Positions 55,349 to 64,000 of a stretch of DNA of 64,000 bases are shown here, piece after piece (positions within the stretch are counted from its first letter, which is position 1; every line of letters begins with the position of its first letter). The DNA lies in contig JADNRY010000019.1 of NCBI GenBank assembly GCA_015501585.1, positions 1 to 64,000 on the forward strand. The letters are read 5' to 3'. The DNA comes from Rhodocollybia butyracea (taxonomy: Eukaryota > Basidiomycota > Agaricomycetes > Agaricales > Omphalotaceae). The notes under the pieces are model-generated. The model was not told the DNA's origin. It was given only the letters and a program-made list of their open reading frames with translations, and did no database searches. A program made the position numbers and the translations under genes.

Positions 55349-56345
55349 ATGCTTCGAAAACATCACTGGCTGTGTTTCATCCTCCTCGCCGTACTCATTT
55401 CCCCCGCGTGGGCCGTGCCAACGCCAACGCCGGTAAGACATGCATGAATCGATTCCCGTTTATTGACCTTTCCAAAACTAGGAACCATCCAAGACCAAGT
55501 ATTCAGTGACAGTGCGCGAGGAAAATAATGCCAAAGTAGAGAAGATCCCACCCAAGGCGAAGCGCATTAATGAATTCATCATTGACATGGGGGAGGCAAT
55601 GGGAGATGGCAACGAGCCGCATAACGTAAAACATTGGAGCTTGGAGGATATCAATATGCGGTTCGAGATTTCGGAAATGCTTTATTACGAGCTACAAGGA
55701 GGCAAATTCTGTTCCAAGATATGCTATGGATATATCGTCACCACAGACCTAGGCTGGCGGGGTCTCGTGAAGACTGCTGCAGTTATCGCCCAGGATCCAA
55801 CTCACCCGTGTCGATTTTCCGTGCTCCATCTACCTCTGCCTACTCGCTTTCTCAACGATCAATTTGTCATTGACCACCAGAAGGATAGATATTTGGAGTT
55901 TTTGACGGTATTCGCGCCGATAAAAGATTGGATGCCGAACGTTCATGATCCTGTGTTTCACGACGTTGTCAGGGAGGCTATGCTGATTCTCGCTGACCCT
56001 GCGGCTGCTAAGGCTGCTAAAGAGGCTGCTCGGGCTTCCAAAGAGGCTGCTCAGGCTGTGAAGCGTGCCAGAGCGGCTGATGAAGCTGCGTTGAAGGATC
56101 CGAGGTATAAAGTGGCTGCTCAGGTTGCTCAGGCTGAAGCGAATACGAAGGCTGAAGACGCTGCTCAGGCTAAAGTGACTCTGAAGGCCGCCTGCGTGGC
56201 TGCGAAGGTCACAAAGGCGGAGAACGATGCTAAAATCAAGGCTAAAATGGATTTCAAATACCTCACAAAGCCGTCAGTTCCCTCCCCCGGCCCCCCGGCC
56301 TCCCGCACGCCCCCGGAAAAGTTTCCTAATGGTCCATTTAAATAA
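55349..56345 (+). CDS. Secreted protein family A, member A8 (315 residues), Ala/Lys-rich tail
   Basis: Exons 55349-55432 and 55482-56345 (intron 49 nt, phase 0). Signal peptide HHWLCFILLAVLISPAWAVP. The core has both cysteines with a shorter loop (GGKFCSKICYGYIVTT); the strand after it is diverged (KTAAVIAQDP) and the VVDY motif is changed. The tail is unlike its siblings: residues about 185-290 are an Ala/Lys/Glu-rich helical array (AAKEAARASKEAAQAVKRAR and similar), then a short proline end. It could form a coiled coil. This copy is about 22 kb from the main array. 3' flank retained (ATAAATCATTTCTCAGTTGA). Confidence 0.8.
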
Positions 56346-57519
56346 ACTTGTAATCTAATAAATCATTTCTCAGTTGAACATGGAAATTTTGGACATGCTA
56401 GTCTACATTTTTGAGGGTAGGTTCCGAAGCAGGTTTACCAATGAGTACAAAAAATCTTCCCTTTCTCGCCCATACCTCCTGGTCTGTTTCATCTGGAATC
56501 TGGCCTATGAAAGAATACCAAAGTGTGAGCACGTATCAATCGCTACGCATGAATACCCGTACCAGGGTTTTACGCAATCTGTCGTCGCTTAAAGTTTTTG
56601 AGGAACAGACCAATTAGAAGTACGCCGAGGTCCGCTGTGGATGTGAATCCAGTACTAGTGTTTTCGCTCACTGGTTTTTCGAGTGTATTAAGCCTGTAGG
56701 CCCCACTGTACTGCTGTCCTTAAAGCGGGCTTCAATAAGGTCGAATGGGTAGTCTGACTTTGAGGTACCATTCAATATGATCTGAAAATCAAAGATACGA
56801 GAAAGTTCTCGAAGGGATATTATATTGTTATGAAGAGAGAGACGCGGAGCATCATGATATATGGAGGAACCTGGCAGACACCGGGCCTGGGATTGTCAGC
56901 CACTAGTGACACGGAGTATGCCATCGTCGCGTACCGTGAGTGACACGGCAGGTGAGGGCACGCCTGCCTGTACTTGTAGGAACTCTGGTTGGTTGACATT
57001 GGATAACCTGATAGGGTAAAAGGGTCAAACTTTCTATTTTGACAGTATTCATTCCGGAGAGGAGTAAGGAGACGAGCTTTATTCTTTACAAGGTGATACT
57101 GGAGAACGTGTACAGAAACACAACAGAATTGATAGACTAGACTAGTGCGATCATGATGTATATGGCCCTTAGCCCATGTCTGTACACGCCCAAGTACTTG
57201 GGACTTGATTGATGGGCGCTTAATGACATCAGTCCCGTTCTATCCCGGGAATCAGTACAAATACTGTGTACGAGAGAGAAAATAGTTGCTAGCCCTAGTA
57301 CAATCTGAGTAGGACTGTGCATTAGCACAGGGAAGAAAATTTCCAGAGAAAGTAGTAGTATTTCACATTGAATTCAGAAGTCAAAATCACTCAGGTCCAC
57401 CACTGAATCTTTCTCGCTCCTCAAGAAAAATTTCAAGAAAAATTAGCAATGTTTTTACATTCTGTTGGTATTACCATCTGAACGATCAGTTGCGCGGTTT
57501 ATGATAGCAAAAGCAAAAC
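56346..57519. other. Intergenic downstream of A8
   Basis: Family A 3' flank to about 56440 and a weak copy of the unit's 3' sequence to about 56850. No gene recognised. Confidence 0.45.
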
Positions 57520-57625
57520 TATTGCGGGACTTGAACTTGGACACGTTTTGAGTAAAAATCGACAACTTCATTAGTAACTACCGACACGCCGGAGTGTTAA
57601 CCACTGAGCCATCAGTCTTTTATTA
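57520..57625 (-). other. tRNA-like or tRNA-derived SINE head with A and B boxes
   Basis: On the minus strand, TGGCTCAGTGGTTA (A-box-like) is followed about 60 bp later by AGTTCAAGTCCCGC (B-box-like), as in RNA polymerase III promoters. The spacing is longer than in most tRNAs and I cannot fold a clean D arm or anticodon arm, so a tRNA-derived SINE or decayed tRNA is more likely than a working tRNA. Confidence 0.4.
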
Positions 57626-57944
57626 ACCTTATGAGATCATTAAGTCTTACGTAGTTCGGGTAAAGACATTCTTCTGCCGCTGCCGATTTATAAAATCTTG
57701 AAAACGATTGGCTAGGTCCTAAGTCAAATGCCGTAAACGACTTGGGACTAAATGACTTCACTCGGGAAGCACCGGCAACTTAGAATCATCTTGATTGTAT
57801 TCATAGCGAGCTGAGCTTTAAGCTGAAAAGTGCATTTTCAGTGGAAAAAAGGTGTGCAGGTGACGAAGGTATATGTATATGACCTCTCTCTCTTTTCTCT
57901 TTTTTTTCTCTTTTCCCAACTTGAAAAAACTTGATTTCTGCGCC

Positions 57945-58490
57945 GCATGTACAGACTTAGGACATGAGCCATGTATATAACTAGAATTTAGACGCCTAGG
58001 TCACATGTATCGTAGATCTTTCCCTACTTACATCAAGAGACTGGAAAAAGAAGGGCCCCCAGTCGGAATCCACTTCTTTCAAGTCCCAACCTTTTTCTTA
58101 GTGTCTATTTCAAGTACCCTGACCACTCGATCTCCTCAGGATCGCCTACAGTACTCAGTAAGTAAGTACCTGGTAAGTACTAGCAAGAAAGCTGGCAGTC
58201 TGCTTTGAGCGTGCTTCGTTTAGTACGAGGGTAAGTATCATCCGGCATAACGTGTTCCACCGGCAAGAACAAAGTAGATGACAGAAGAAGAACCAGAGCG
58301 GTTATTGATCCTGGCACCTAGGTAGGTATGAGCTTCCATGCAGATCACAAATGATTGAGCAGGCTACTGGAGTACTGACACTTGACGCCTACGTCGACGT
58401 CTCGCTATGTTCCTCCGCAGTGGTTGGCATGTTGCCTTCCCCGAACTGACTTGTACAGAAGGAGTAAGGGTATGTGAAGAGAGAAATTAA
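57945..58490 (+). repeat. Duplicated 0.5-kb block, copy 1
   Basis: Matches 61393-61885 almost base for base over landmarks such as TAGACGCCTAGGTCACATGT, AAAGCTGGCAGTCTGCTTTG, ACCAGAGCGGTTATT and CTCCGCAGTGGTTGGCATGT. It is an extended version of the upstream flank of family A genes (partial copies at 18960, 21140, 34890). Confidence 0.8.
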
Positions 58491-58887
58491 CAAAACACAT
58501 AGTCCAGAAACGGTCAAAAAGAGATAAATGACAATGAGAATAACGCGAAACAGAACAAAGTATATGTTATTGTAAATTTGTACCTAAACACATTCGATCC
58601 GATTGACAACCCCGAGAGCTGATTCGCAGGTCCTTGTACTCAATATCGCCTGCAACCCACCTCACCTTTCGTTTCAACCACTGAATACCCTTGTTTTTAC
58701 CCTACACCGCGCCACCTACTGCCTCACCCTTTGATGGACGAGCAGGGGCAACTTCTTGCTGATAGCAAGGGTGACCTTTCGAGTCAAACACCCTTGCTAG
58801 GGGGCTCTCTAATTTTGTCGCCAGAATTATGTACCCCCGATAAACCTCTCCTGGCGCTCCTCCATTAGGTTTAAACGAGAACCAAAT
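58491..58887. other. Spacer, coding-like on the minus strand in places
   Basis: Minus-strand translation near 58800-58870 gives PNGGAPGEVYRGYIILATKL, which may continue the uncertain gene at 58888-59511 after an intron. Nothing firmer. Confidence 0.3.
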
Positions 58888-59511
58888 TCACCCCTTCTTA
58901 TTCATCGTAGGAGATCCAGGGAAGAAAGTAGGCCCATGAGGTTGTGGTTTAATTTTTTGCACAAGCTTGATCACTTGTTCCTTGGCCTCCACTGCGTGCA
59001 CCTCATCCAACTCTTTATTCCCGTCACGGTGCACCCAGGTAAGTTCGTGTGCATGGTGGCCATCATCCTCGCGACGAACCAGAGTCCCCATTGCAGGGAT
59101 CAGTTCAGGGGACGACCGGGCAGTGACCTTTTCGGAAATACTACTACTCGGGCCTCGAGCCTACACACAGTCAGAAAAACGTACGGGCGGGTGAAGAGCT
59201 GAACAACTGACGTAAATTGGTGTGGCGACACATATTCCAGTGGAGAGTGGTAGCGGCAAATGTGATGATGCGCATTTTTAATTGAGAGGAAAGGTTTGTT
59301 TTCTTTGACCAGCAGAAGGAACTTGACCAGCAAGATGGGGGGGGGGGGGGCATGCGATATTATTCGTCGTTAAATACTGCAATGAAGCTCCAAGGCGGTG
59401 CGCTGGTGATGTAGTGTCAGGGCTAACTAATTGGGATTGAGCGGATGGGTTACTGATGGTGATCGCTGCGGCAGAACTTGATACGAACAGCTGGGAAACC
59501 GGAGGCTCCAC
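58888..59511 (-). CDS. Possible gene or gene fragment of unknown function
   Basis: Two minus-strand coding-like patches: 59511-59280 (MEPPVSQLFVSSSAAAITIS, Ser/Thr/Pro-rich) and 59160-58888 (LIPAMGTLVRREDDGHHAHE, HRDGNKELDEVHAVEAKEQV). An acceptor-like GTGTGTAG lies just before the second patch, but I cannot fix a donor. The second patch is charged and protein-like. A homopolymer run of about 14 G at 59338-59351 falls inside the first. It may be a fragment of a retroelement gag or of a host gene. Not recognised. Confidence 0.3.
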
Positions 59512-59898
59512 CTGCGGCTACTCGGGGGCACTCTGATGCGAACTATAGTCCGAACTCGTCTGTTATAACCGGAACCCCCGTTTTGGATACCTTTATGGCA
59601 GGTCTGTACATACTACCTCTCTGGGAGGGCTTGCAAGTCTACCTTCCCCCTGTGGGTCGAGCTCGCTGCTTCTCTTCCTTAGAGTCCGGCTGTTCCCATG
59701 TGGGACCTCGCTGTACTGCCAGTCTCAAAACCGGGTTAGATCAAAGAAACTTGAATCCGGTTTTAATTCAGCCGAATGCCCTGCCTGTGCAGTGTGTAGA
59801 GCGGAGCCGAGTATACTACTACTACTGCTACTACTACCACTACTATAGCCCCTTATGCACCAAGAAGTGTTTCCCATTCTTCAAAAAAGCTTAAAATA
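59512..59898. repeat. Dispersed repeat also present near 1196
   Basis: About 59612-59700 is similar to 1196-1295 (CTTCCTTAGAGTC, GGCTGTTCCC). A CTA/CTACTAC microsatellite follows at 59813-59845. No gene. Confidence 0.5.
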
Positions 59899-60697
59899 AC
59901 ATGTTCCTGCAGTCCAATGGCTTAGGATATTTTTTGAGCAATACCTCAATATATGTACTTTGGTTGCCTGGCCATATTTTTGAAAATTATCAGAATAGTG
60001 AGCTGAACATCAATGCGTCAAGCTTAAGCACCATTGGTGTGATATTGCTATCAACTTGAAACAGCCAGGAAACCAATGAAAGGCTGTCGTTTTGTATCGA
60101 CAGACACTTTGAAAAGGTCACACGAAGTTGACAGAACCACGGTATATGATCTGGCGAGACACGATGCTACGAGCGGCAGAAGAACTAAGAAAACAACGAC
60201 TAAACAAGAATATGAAGAACGATCATGGTAGGTACTCTCTAGAAGAAAGATAACGAAATGTAGATATAAAAGGACGGTGGCAGTGTAAGAGCACATGTAA
60301 GTATATGCGATACTTACAACCAAGAATATGTATAGAAATTAGAAAAAAGATGCTATATACCTTCCGATGAGGATAGCCCAAAGACTTTAGATCTCAAATT
60401 TTAAGAGAATTTATCAAACAACGCCGTGAACCAGAGCACATTAACGTGACAATATTGATGTCGCGCGGCGCATCGCCGTTGAGTGGCTTTTGCGTTACTG
60501 ATGTGTACATGGCTGATGCACTTGCTGACTTTTGCTCAGACACTGCCTGACGCAGGCTATCAAATAATTACTCAAGTCTTCAAGACATGGGTTTTGATTT
60601 GCTACAAATCGATGTATCTATTCAGAATTTTAAAATATCTAGTCGCTGCAAAGCTATCAGCGAATTATCAAAAAGTTGCACTTTTTGGGCTATAGTA
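59899..60697. mobile_element. TA-type TIR element family, copy 2 (interrupted)
   Basis: The right part (60411-60697: CAGAGCACATTAACGTGAC, CTGATGTGTACATGGC, AAAAAGTTGCACTTTTTGGG) matches 62130-62405 and 19798-19970. The left landmark CTGCAGTCCAATGGCTTAG occurs at about 59910 and 62109. Between them about 460 bp (59930-60395) are extra here, implying a nested insertion. The left end itself is degraded. Confidence 0.55.
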
Positions 60698-60730
60698 CTT
60701 AGCACAGTCCTGCCTATAGTCCAGGTCCTG

Positions 60731-60748
60731 CTCGCTCTTGATGTTTCT
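60731..60748 (+). promoter_or_regulatory. Truncated family A promoter fragment
   Basis: GCTCGCTCTTGATGTTTC matches the upstream edge of the A9 promoter (62495-62513) and stops abruptly, joined to the unrelated sequence that contains the 60852 frame. Confidence 0.45.
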
Positions 60749-60851
60749 TCTGGGACTCGTGAAAAAAGCGCGCACCGTGATTTGAAATTTAGGCGGCCCG
60801 CTCGCTTTCAAAACACTTGTCACTCGACCCAAAGCTGGCCTGCCCAGTTGA

Positions 60852-61367
60852 ATGTCGCTGTGGACATATTCTGCCTCATCAAAATGGGCCGAGGACGTCG
60901 CAATGGCCTCCAAAACCAACGATGAACCCAACTCGACATCCATCAACCTGCCCCTTCCTGTTACCCAAAGATCGCAATTCGCGACGAGCGGGAGCACTTT
61001 CACGAAACGGCTGGCCAAGAGCGGATGGTTCAACAAAGTCAAAAAGACCATGGCTGCGCCCTCGCCTAGTACCGTCGTCCGGAGAAGCTTAGAGGGTATC
61101 CACCAGGAAATGAATCGCAATCGTTACGCTACGGCGGAGGAGGTCCAGGACCCAACTGTTCGAGTGGACAGAATGTCCAGTGATGAGCTTGTTGATGAGA
61201 TTATTGTGGATAGGACATGGAGCGGCACATTGACCAGAACATCTATTCGATCTAAAGCGCCTTCGGAGACGGACGACGAACTCAGCAATGACGGCTTGCA
61301 TGTCGTGCCGGAGCTTTCGAGTCAGCCTGCAGTGACTGCTGTCCATGGCGTCATCACTTTTCAGTGA
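60852..61367 (+). CDS. Hypothetical 171-residue protein or captured gene fragment
   Basis: A single open frame with protein-like codon use: MSLWTYSASSKWAEDVAMAS, SGSTFTKRLAKSGWFNKVKK, an acidic helix-forming stretch (SSDELVDEIIVDRTW) and a Ser/Glu-rich end. No signal peptide or membrane segment and no recognised domain. It begins about 100 bp after a truncated family A promoter fragment and ends just before the second copy of the 0.5-kb repeat, so it appears to be inserted between two pieces of family A flank. It may be a captured piece of a larger host gene. Confidence 0.45.
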   Translation: MSLWTYSASSKWAEDVAMASKTNDEPNSTSINLPLPVTQRSQFATSGSTFTKRLAKSGWFNKVKKTMAAPSPSTVVRRSLEGIHQEMNRNRYATAEEVQDPTVRVDRMSSDELVDEIIVDRTWSGTLTRTSIRSKAPSETDDELSNDGLHVVPELSSQPAVTAVHGVITFQ

Positions 61368-61392
61368 TAGAATTGATAGACTAGTACGATCA

Positions 61393-61885
61393 TGATGTAT
61401 ATAACTAGAATTTAGACGCCTAGGTCACATGTATCGTAGATCAACTGGCAAAAGAAGAGCCCCCAACGTCGGAATCCACTTCTTTCAAGTCCCAACCTTT
61501 CTCTTAGTGTCTATTTCAAGTACCCTGACCACTCGATCTCCTACAGTAGTCAGTAAGTACCTGGTAAGTACCAGCAAGAAAGCTGGCAGTCTGCTTTGAG
61601 TGTGCTTCGTTTAGTACGAGGGTAGGTATCATCCGGCATAACGTGTTCCACCGGCAAGGACAAAGTAGATGACAGAAGAAGAACCAGAGCGGTTATTAAT
61701 CCTAGCACCTAGGTAGGTATGAGCTTCCATGCAGATCACAAATGATCGAGCAGGCTACTGGAGTACTGACACTCGACGCCTACGCCGACGTCTCGCTATG
61801 TTCCTCCGCAGTGGTTGGCATGTTGCCTTCCCCGAACTGACTCGTACAGAAGGAGTAGTAAAGGTAGGTGAAGAGAGAAACTTTT
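61393..61885 (+). repeat. Duplicated 0.5-kb block, copy 2
   Basis: Second copy of 57945-58490, lacking a few short segments. It lies upstream of A9 as expected for the family A upstream flank. Confidence 0.8.
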
Positions 61886-62076
61886 AACGAAACGCACAAG
61901 TTAGTTGTTGTGCTGAGCCGGTTTTGTGGAGTATTTGGGCAGTCAGAAGGAATTTGTTTGAGAAAGTGGTTGAGCCTCCATTGCCTTATCAGTTGATTTA
62001 AAATACGCATATTTTGCTATCCTCAGCTGATTGATCTTCTTTGATCATCCTCCTCTAGCCTCCTCCGAGTCTACTA

Positions 62077-62409
62077 TGGCCCGCCAAGAGATAGTCCCCA
62101 TTTGCTTTCCTGCAGTCCAATGGCTTAGAATTTTTTTATCAAACAACATCGTGGACCAGAGCACATTAATATGACTATTGATGTCGCACGGCGCATCGCT
62201 GTTGAGTGGATTTTTGCGATACTGATGTGTGGCTGATGCACTTATTGACTTTTACTTTTACTTGGACACTGCCCGACGCATATCAGATATTCAAGGTATG
62301 GGATTTGATCTACTACAAATCGATGTATCTATTCAGAATATTAAGAAATCTAGTCGCTGCAAAGTATATCAGCGAATTATCAAAAAGTTGCACTTTTTGG
62401 GCTACTATA
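62077..62409. mobile_element. TA-type TIR element family, copy 3
   Basis: The left end TGGCCCGCCAAGAG resembles the left end of the A3 element (TGGTCCGTCAAGAAG) and the right end GCACTTTTTGGGCTA resembles its right end. TA flanks are plausible (62075-62076, and TATA at 62406). About 330 bp long, shorter inside than copy 1. Confidence 0.6.
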
Positions 62410-62494
62410 GTAGCCCAGTCTAGCACCGCTCTCTCTTGAGTGTTAGCCGGAGTCGAGTATTGCCTAGGGGAGACAGGGGGAGACTAGCAGAGAC

Positions 62495-62640
62495 TAGCTC
62501 TCTCTTGATGTTTCGTAAATTGGCAATACTGATTAGTAAATCTTTCTGTACCAACTCATCATATATGCATATTCCCATCGAGGGTATAAATTGAAACGAA
62601 AGAGCAAAATTCTCCCCCAACTGCTGGTTCAGTTCACTCC
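62495..62640 (+). promoter_or_regulatory. Family A promoter and 5' leader (A9)
   Basis: GCTCTCTCTTGATGTTTCGT, AAATTGGCAATACT, GTAAATCTTTCTGTACCAAC, GAGGGTATAAATTGAAACGA, CAACTGCTGGTTCAGTTCAC. The TATA-like box is about 100 bp before the ATG. Confidence 0.7.
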
Positions 62641-62686
62641 TGTCGCTACGAAATCATCACACAACGTTATCTTATTATCTCCTGCA

Positions 62687-63580
62687 ATGCTCCTACCACA
62701 TCACTGGCTGGGTTTCGCCCTCCTTGCAGTACTCATTTTCCCCGCCTGGACTGCGCCACCGCCGCCACCGCCAGTAAGACATATATGATGCATCTATTCT
62801 GGTAACTAACTTTCCCATAACTAGGAACAATCCCTGATCGAGTATAAGGTGACAGTGGTCAATGAAGATGGTGTGGCCAAAGACAAGGTCCCAGCCTCCG
62901 TATGCGCCCGCATTAGACAGCTCATTATTGCGTTGGGCCCGGAACTGGGAGATAGAGAAGGTGCTGAATGGAAGGAAATAGAGTGTGTCAATCTCGACGC
63001 TCAAGGCACAATGTCTAACGACGTCAACACGGCGGAAATGGTTTATTTCGAGTTCAGTGGAGGCAAATCCTGTACCGAACGTCAGAAATGTCATGGATAC
63101 GTCGTCACCATAAAGGTTTTCAGGGAGGATTCGAGGGTTGGTGCAGTTCTCGTCCAGAAGAGTCTGAACTCTTTTATCGTGTTCGATCGAATCCTTGCTC
63201 GTAGTAAACAACCCTCGAAGGAAGCCATCAAAATCCACCGGCAAAAATATGACGAGTTTTTGAACGGAAGGAAGGAAGGAGTAACCGAGTTGAGGATCAG
63301 CCGGGGATTTAAGAAGGGTTCGGCGCCTTGGGATGCCTTGGGGACTATTCTGAGGTCGGATTCGGGGGTGCTGGGCGGGATAACCGTCGATGAGCCTCGT
63401 TCACTACCTCCTTTATCCACGCTTAATTTACTACCGTATCAGCCTCAGCCTCAGGATGCGGGACGTCGACATCGTTTACGTAATCCTTTGCGTCCTTCAT
63501 ATCTGATACCTTCTAGTAGTAGTAGTAGTAGAAGGCCTCCTCCAGGACGTGGTGCAGGACGGCCGCGTCAGCCTCAGTAG
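62687..63580 (+). CDS. Secreted protein family A, member A9 (280 residues)
   Basis: Exons 62687-62773 and 62825-63580 (intron 51 nt, phase 0). Signal peptide HHWLGFALLAVLIFPAWTAP, then a proline run. The core is complete, with GGKSCTERQKCHGY (both cysteines, His for the first Tyr), RVGAVLVQKSLNSFIVFDRI and a helix KIHRQKYDEFLNG. Extra cysteines are near the start (SVCARIRQL, IECVNL). The tail is short on basic motif but has a serine run coded by AGT repeats (63510-63528) and ends PPPGRGAGRPRQ, echoing the PGRGVGRG end of A2. It is the last copy in the window; the frame is clean. Confidence 0.8.
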
Positions 63581-63769
63581 CTTGATCTGCTACGCTTAGT
63601 TTTACCAACGATTTCAAACTCTTCCCTTTCTTCCATGACAGAACGCTGTAACCACATAGGCGAGGCAGAGTTCATAGTCTGACTTAGAGATGCTATCTTT
63701 TTAGCCAGAGACACAGAACCCCCAGCGGAAGCAACCACAGTAGTCAGCGAAGAAAAGTCGCGCCGTCAC
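63581..63769. other. Family A 3' flank joined to upstream region of the RING gene
   Basis: GCTTAGTTTTACCAACGA is the family A 3' flank. CGCCGTCACATGTTC just before 63780 also occurs near 27478 and 32060, so the start of the next gene lies at a repeat border. Confidence 0.45.
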
Positions 63770-63829
63770 ATGTTCTCATCAACTCTCTCATCAACAACTT
63801 TCACTGCAACTTCAACGCAATCTTTGCAT

Positions 63830-64000
63830 ATGCTCCCTCAAAGTTACTGCCAGATCTGCCTGTCATATCATGCTATATCTGAATGCCTTGTACTGCCATG
63901 CGGTAAGTCTTCCCCGAGAGAAAACAAAAAAGCTCCCTGATACCTCCACTTGCCACAAAGGCCACGGAAGCTGCAAAGCGTGTTTCGACAGGCAATTTTC
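63830..64000 (+). CDS. RING-finger protein, 5' part only (runs off the window)
   Basis: Exon 1 63830-63902 and exon 2 63961-64000 (intron 58 nt). The translation gives YCQICLSYH and, across the junction, LPCGHGSCKACFD. This is the first part of a C3HC4 RING finger (C-x2-C, C-x-H-x2-C-x2-C). RING proteins are usually E3 ubiquitin ligases. An in-frame upstream ATG at 63770 would add 20 residues, but it lies in a repeated sequence, so I prefer 63830. The remainder is outside the window. Confidence 0.7.

Noticed and set aside
57520..57625. A functional tRNA gene
   Set aside because: A- and B-box-like sequences are present, but I cannot fold a proper D arm or anticodon arm.
59813..59845. CTA/CTACTAC repeat as a CRISPR-like or regulatory array
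   Set aside because: It is a simple microsatellite without spacers; eukaryotic context makes CRISPR irrelevant.

Overview
The window looks like a nuclear contig from a basidiomycete, probably an agaricomycete. The reasons are short introns (about 45-80 nt) with GT..AG borders, tiny first coding exons, AATAAA-type 3' ends, many decayed mobile elements, and gene families (Cyt/volvatoxin-like pore formers, bulb-type lectins) known from mushrooms. I cannot name the species.

The window is mostly a gene-poor, repeat-rich accessory region built by local duplication. Three multigene families dominate. Family A is a secreted-protein family of unknown function, all on the + strand, at 14.6, 16.0, 19.4, 21.6, 24.9, 29.7, 32.7, 55.3 and 62.7 kb. 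Each member has a near-identical promoter, a signal-peptide exon, one intron of about 45-75 nt, a conserved core (YFEL..GG..C....CYGY ... GAVVTK....VVDY) and a fast-changing low-complexity tail. Family B is a Cyt delta-endotoxin/volvatoxin-like family. Apparently intact members lie at 36.1 kb (-), 41.9 kb (+, two fused domains), 44.3 kb (-) and 46.1 kb (+); decayed ones lie at 2.4, 5.0, 23.3, 26.4 and 31.0 kb. Family C is a two-exon gene with a C-terminal bulb-type (mannose-binding) lectin domain at 39.4 and 47.6 kb (-), plus a remnant at 49.5 kb.

Layout: 1-2.3 kb, no gene, dispersed repeats. 2.3-6.7 kb, a duplicated block holding two decayed two-domain Cyt-like genes. 6.7-10.5 kb, nested repeats, including an 822-bp terminal-inverted-repeat element rich in CCGTA motifs. 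10.8-13.5 kb, two single-copy minus-strand genes, a basic four-exon protein and a disordered protein. 13.5-33.8 kb, the family A array; from about 21.4 kb it becomes a repeated unit of one family A gene facing one Cyt-like gene tail to tail. 33.8-39.4 kb, sparse, with one intact Cyt-like gene. 39.4-49.8 kb, a lectin and Cyt-like cluster. 50.3-54.7 kb, a conserved-looking patch: a small gene with a nonsense codon, an 873-residue RhoGAP-domain protein, and a SET-domain pseudogene. 55-63.6 kb, two more family A genes among repeats. The right edge cuts a RING-finger gene.

How they may work together is inference. Pore-forming proteins, carbohydrate-binding lectins and a diversifying secreted family side by side suggest an antagonism or interaction island (against grazers, competitors or a host). 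Several family A proteins combine a signal peptide with a nuclear-localisation-like basic motif in the tail, which would fit secreted effectors. Transposon insertions have broken at least two family A genes, and frameshifts or lost splice sites have killed several Cyt-like copies, so the region is turning over quickly.
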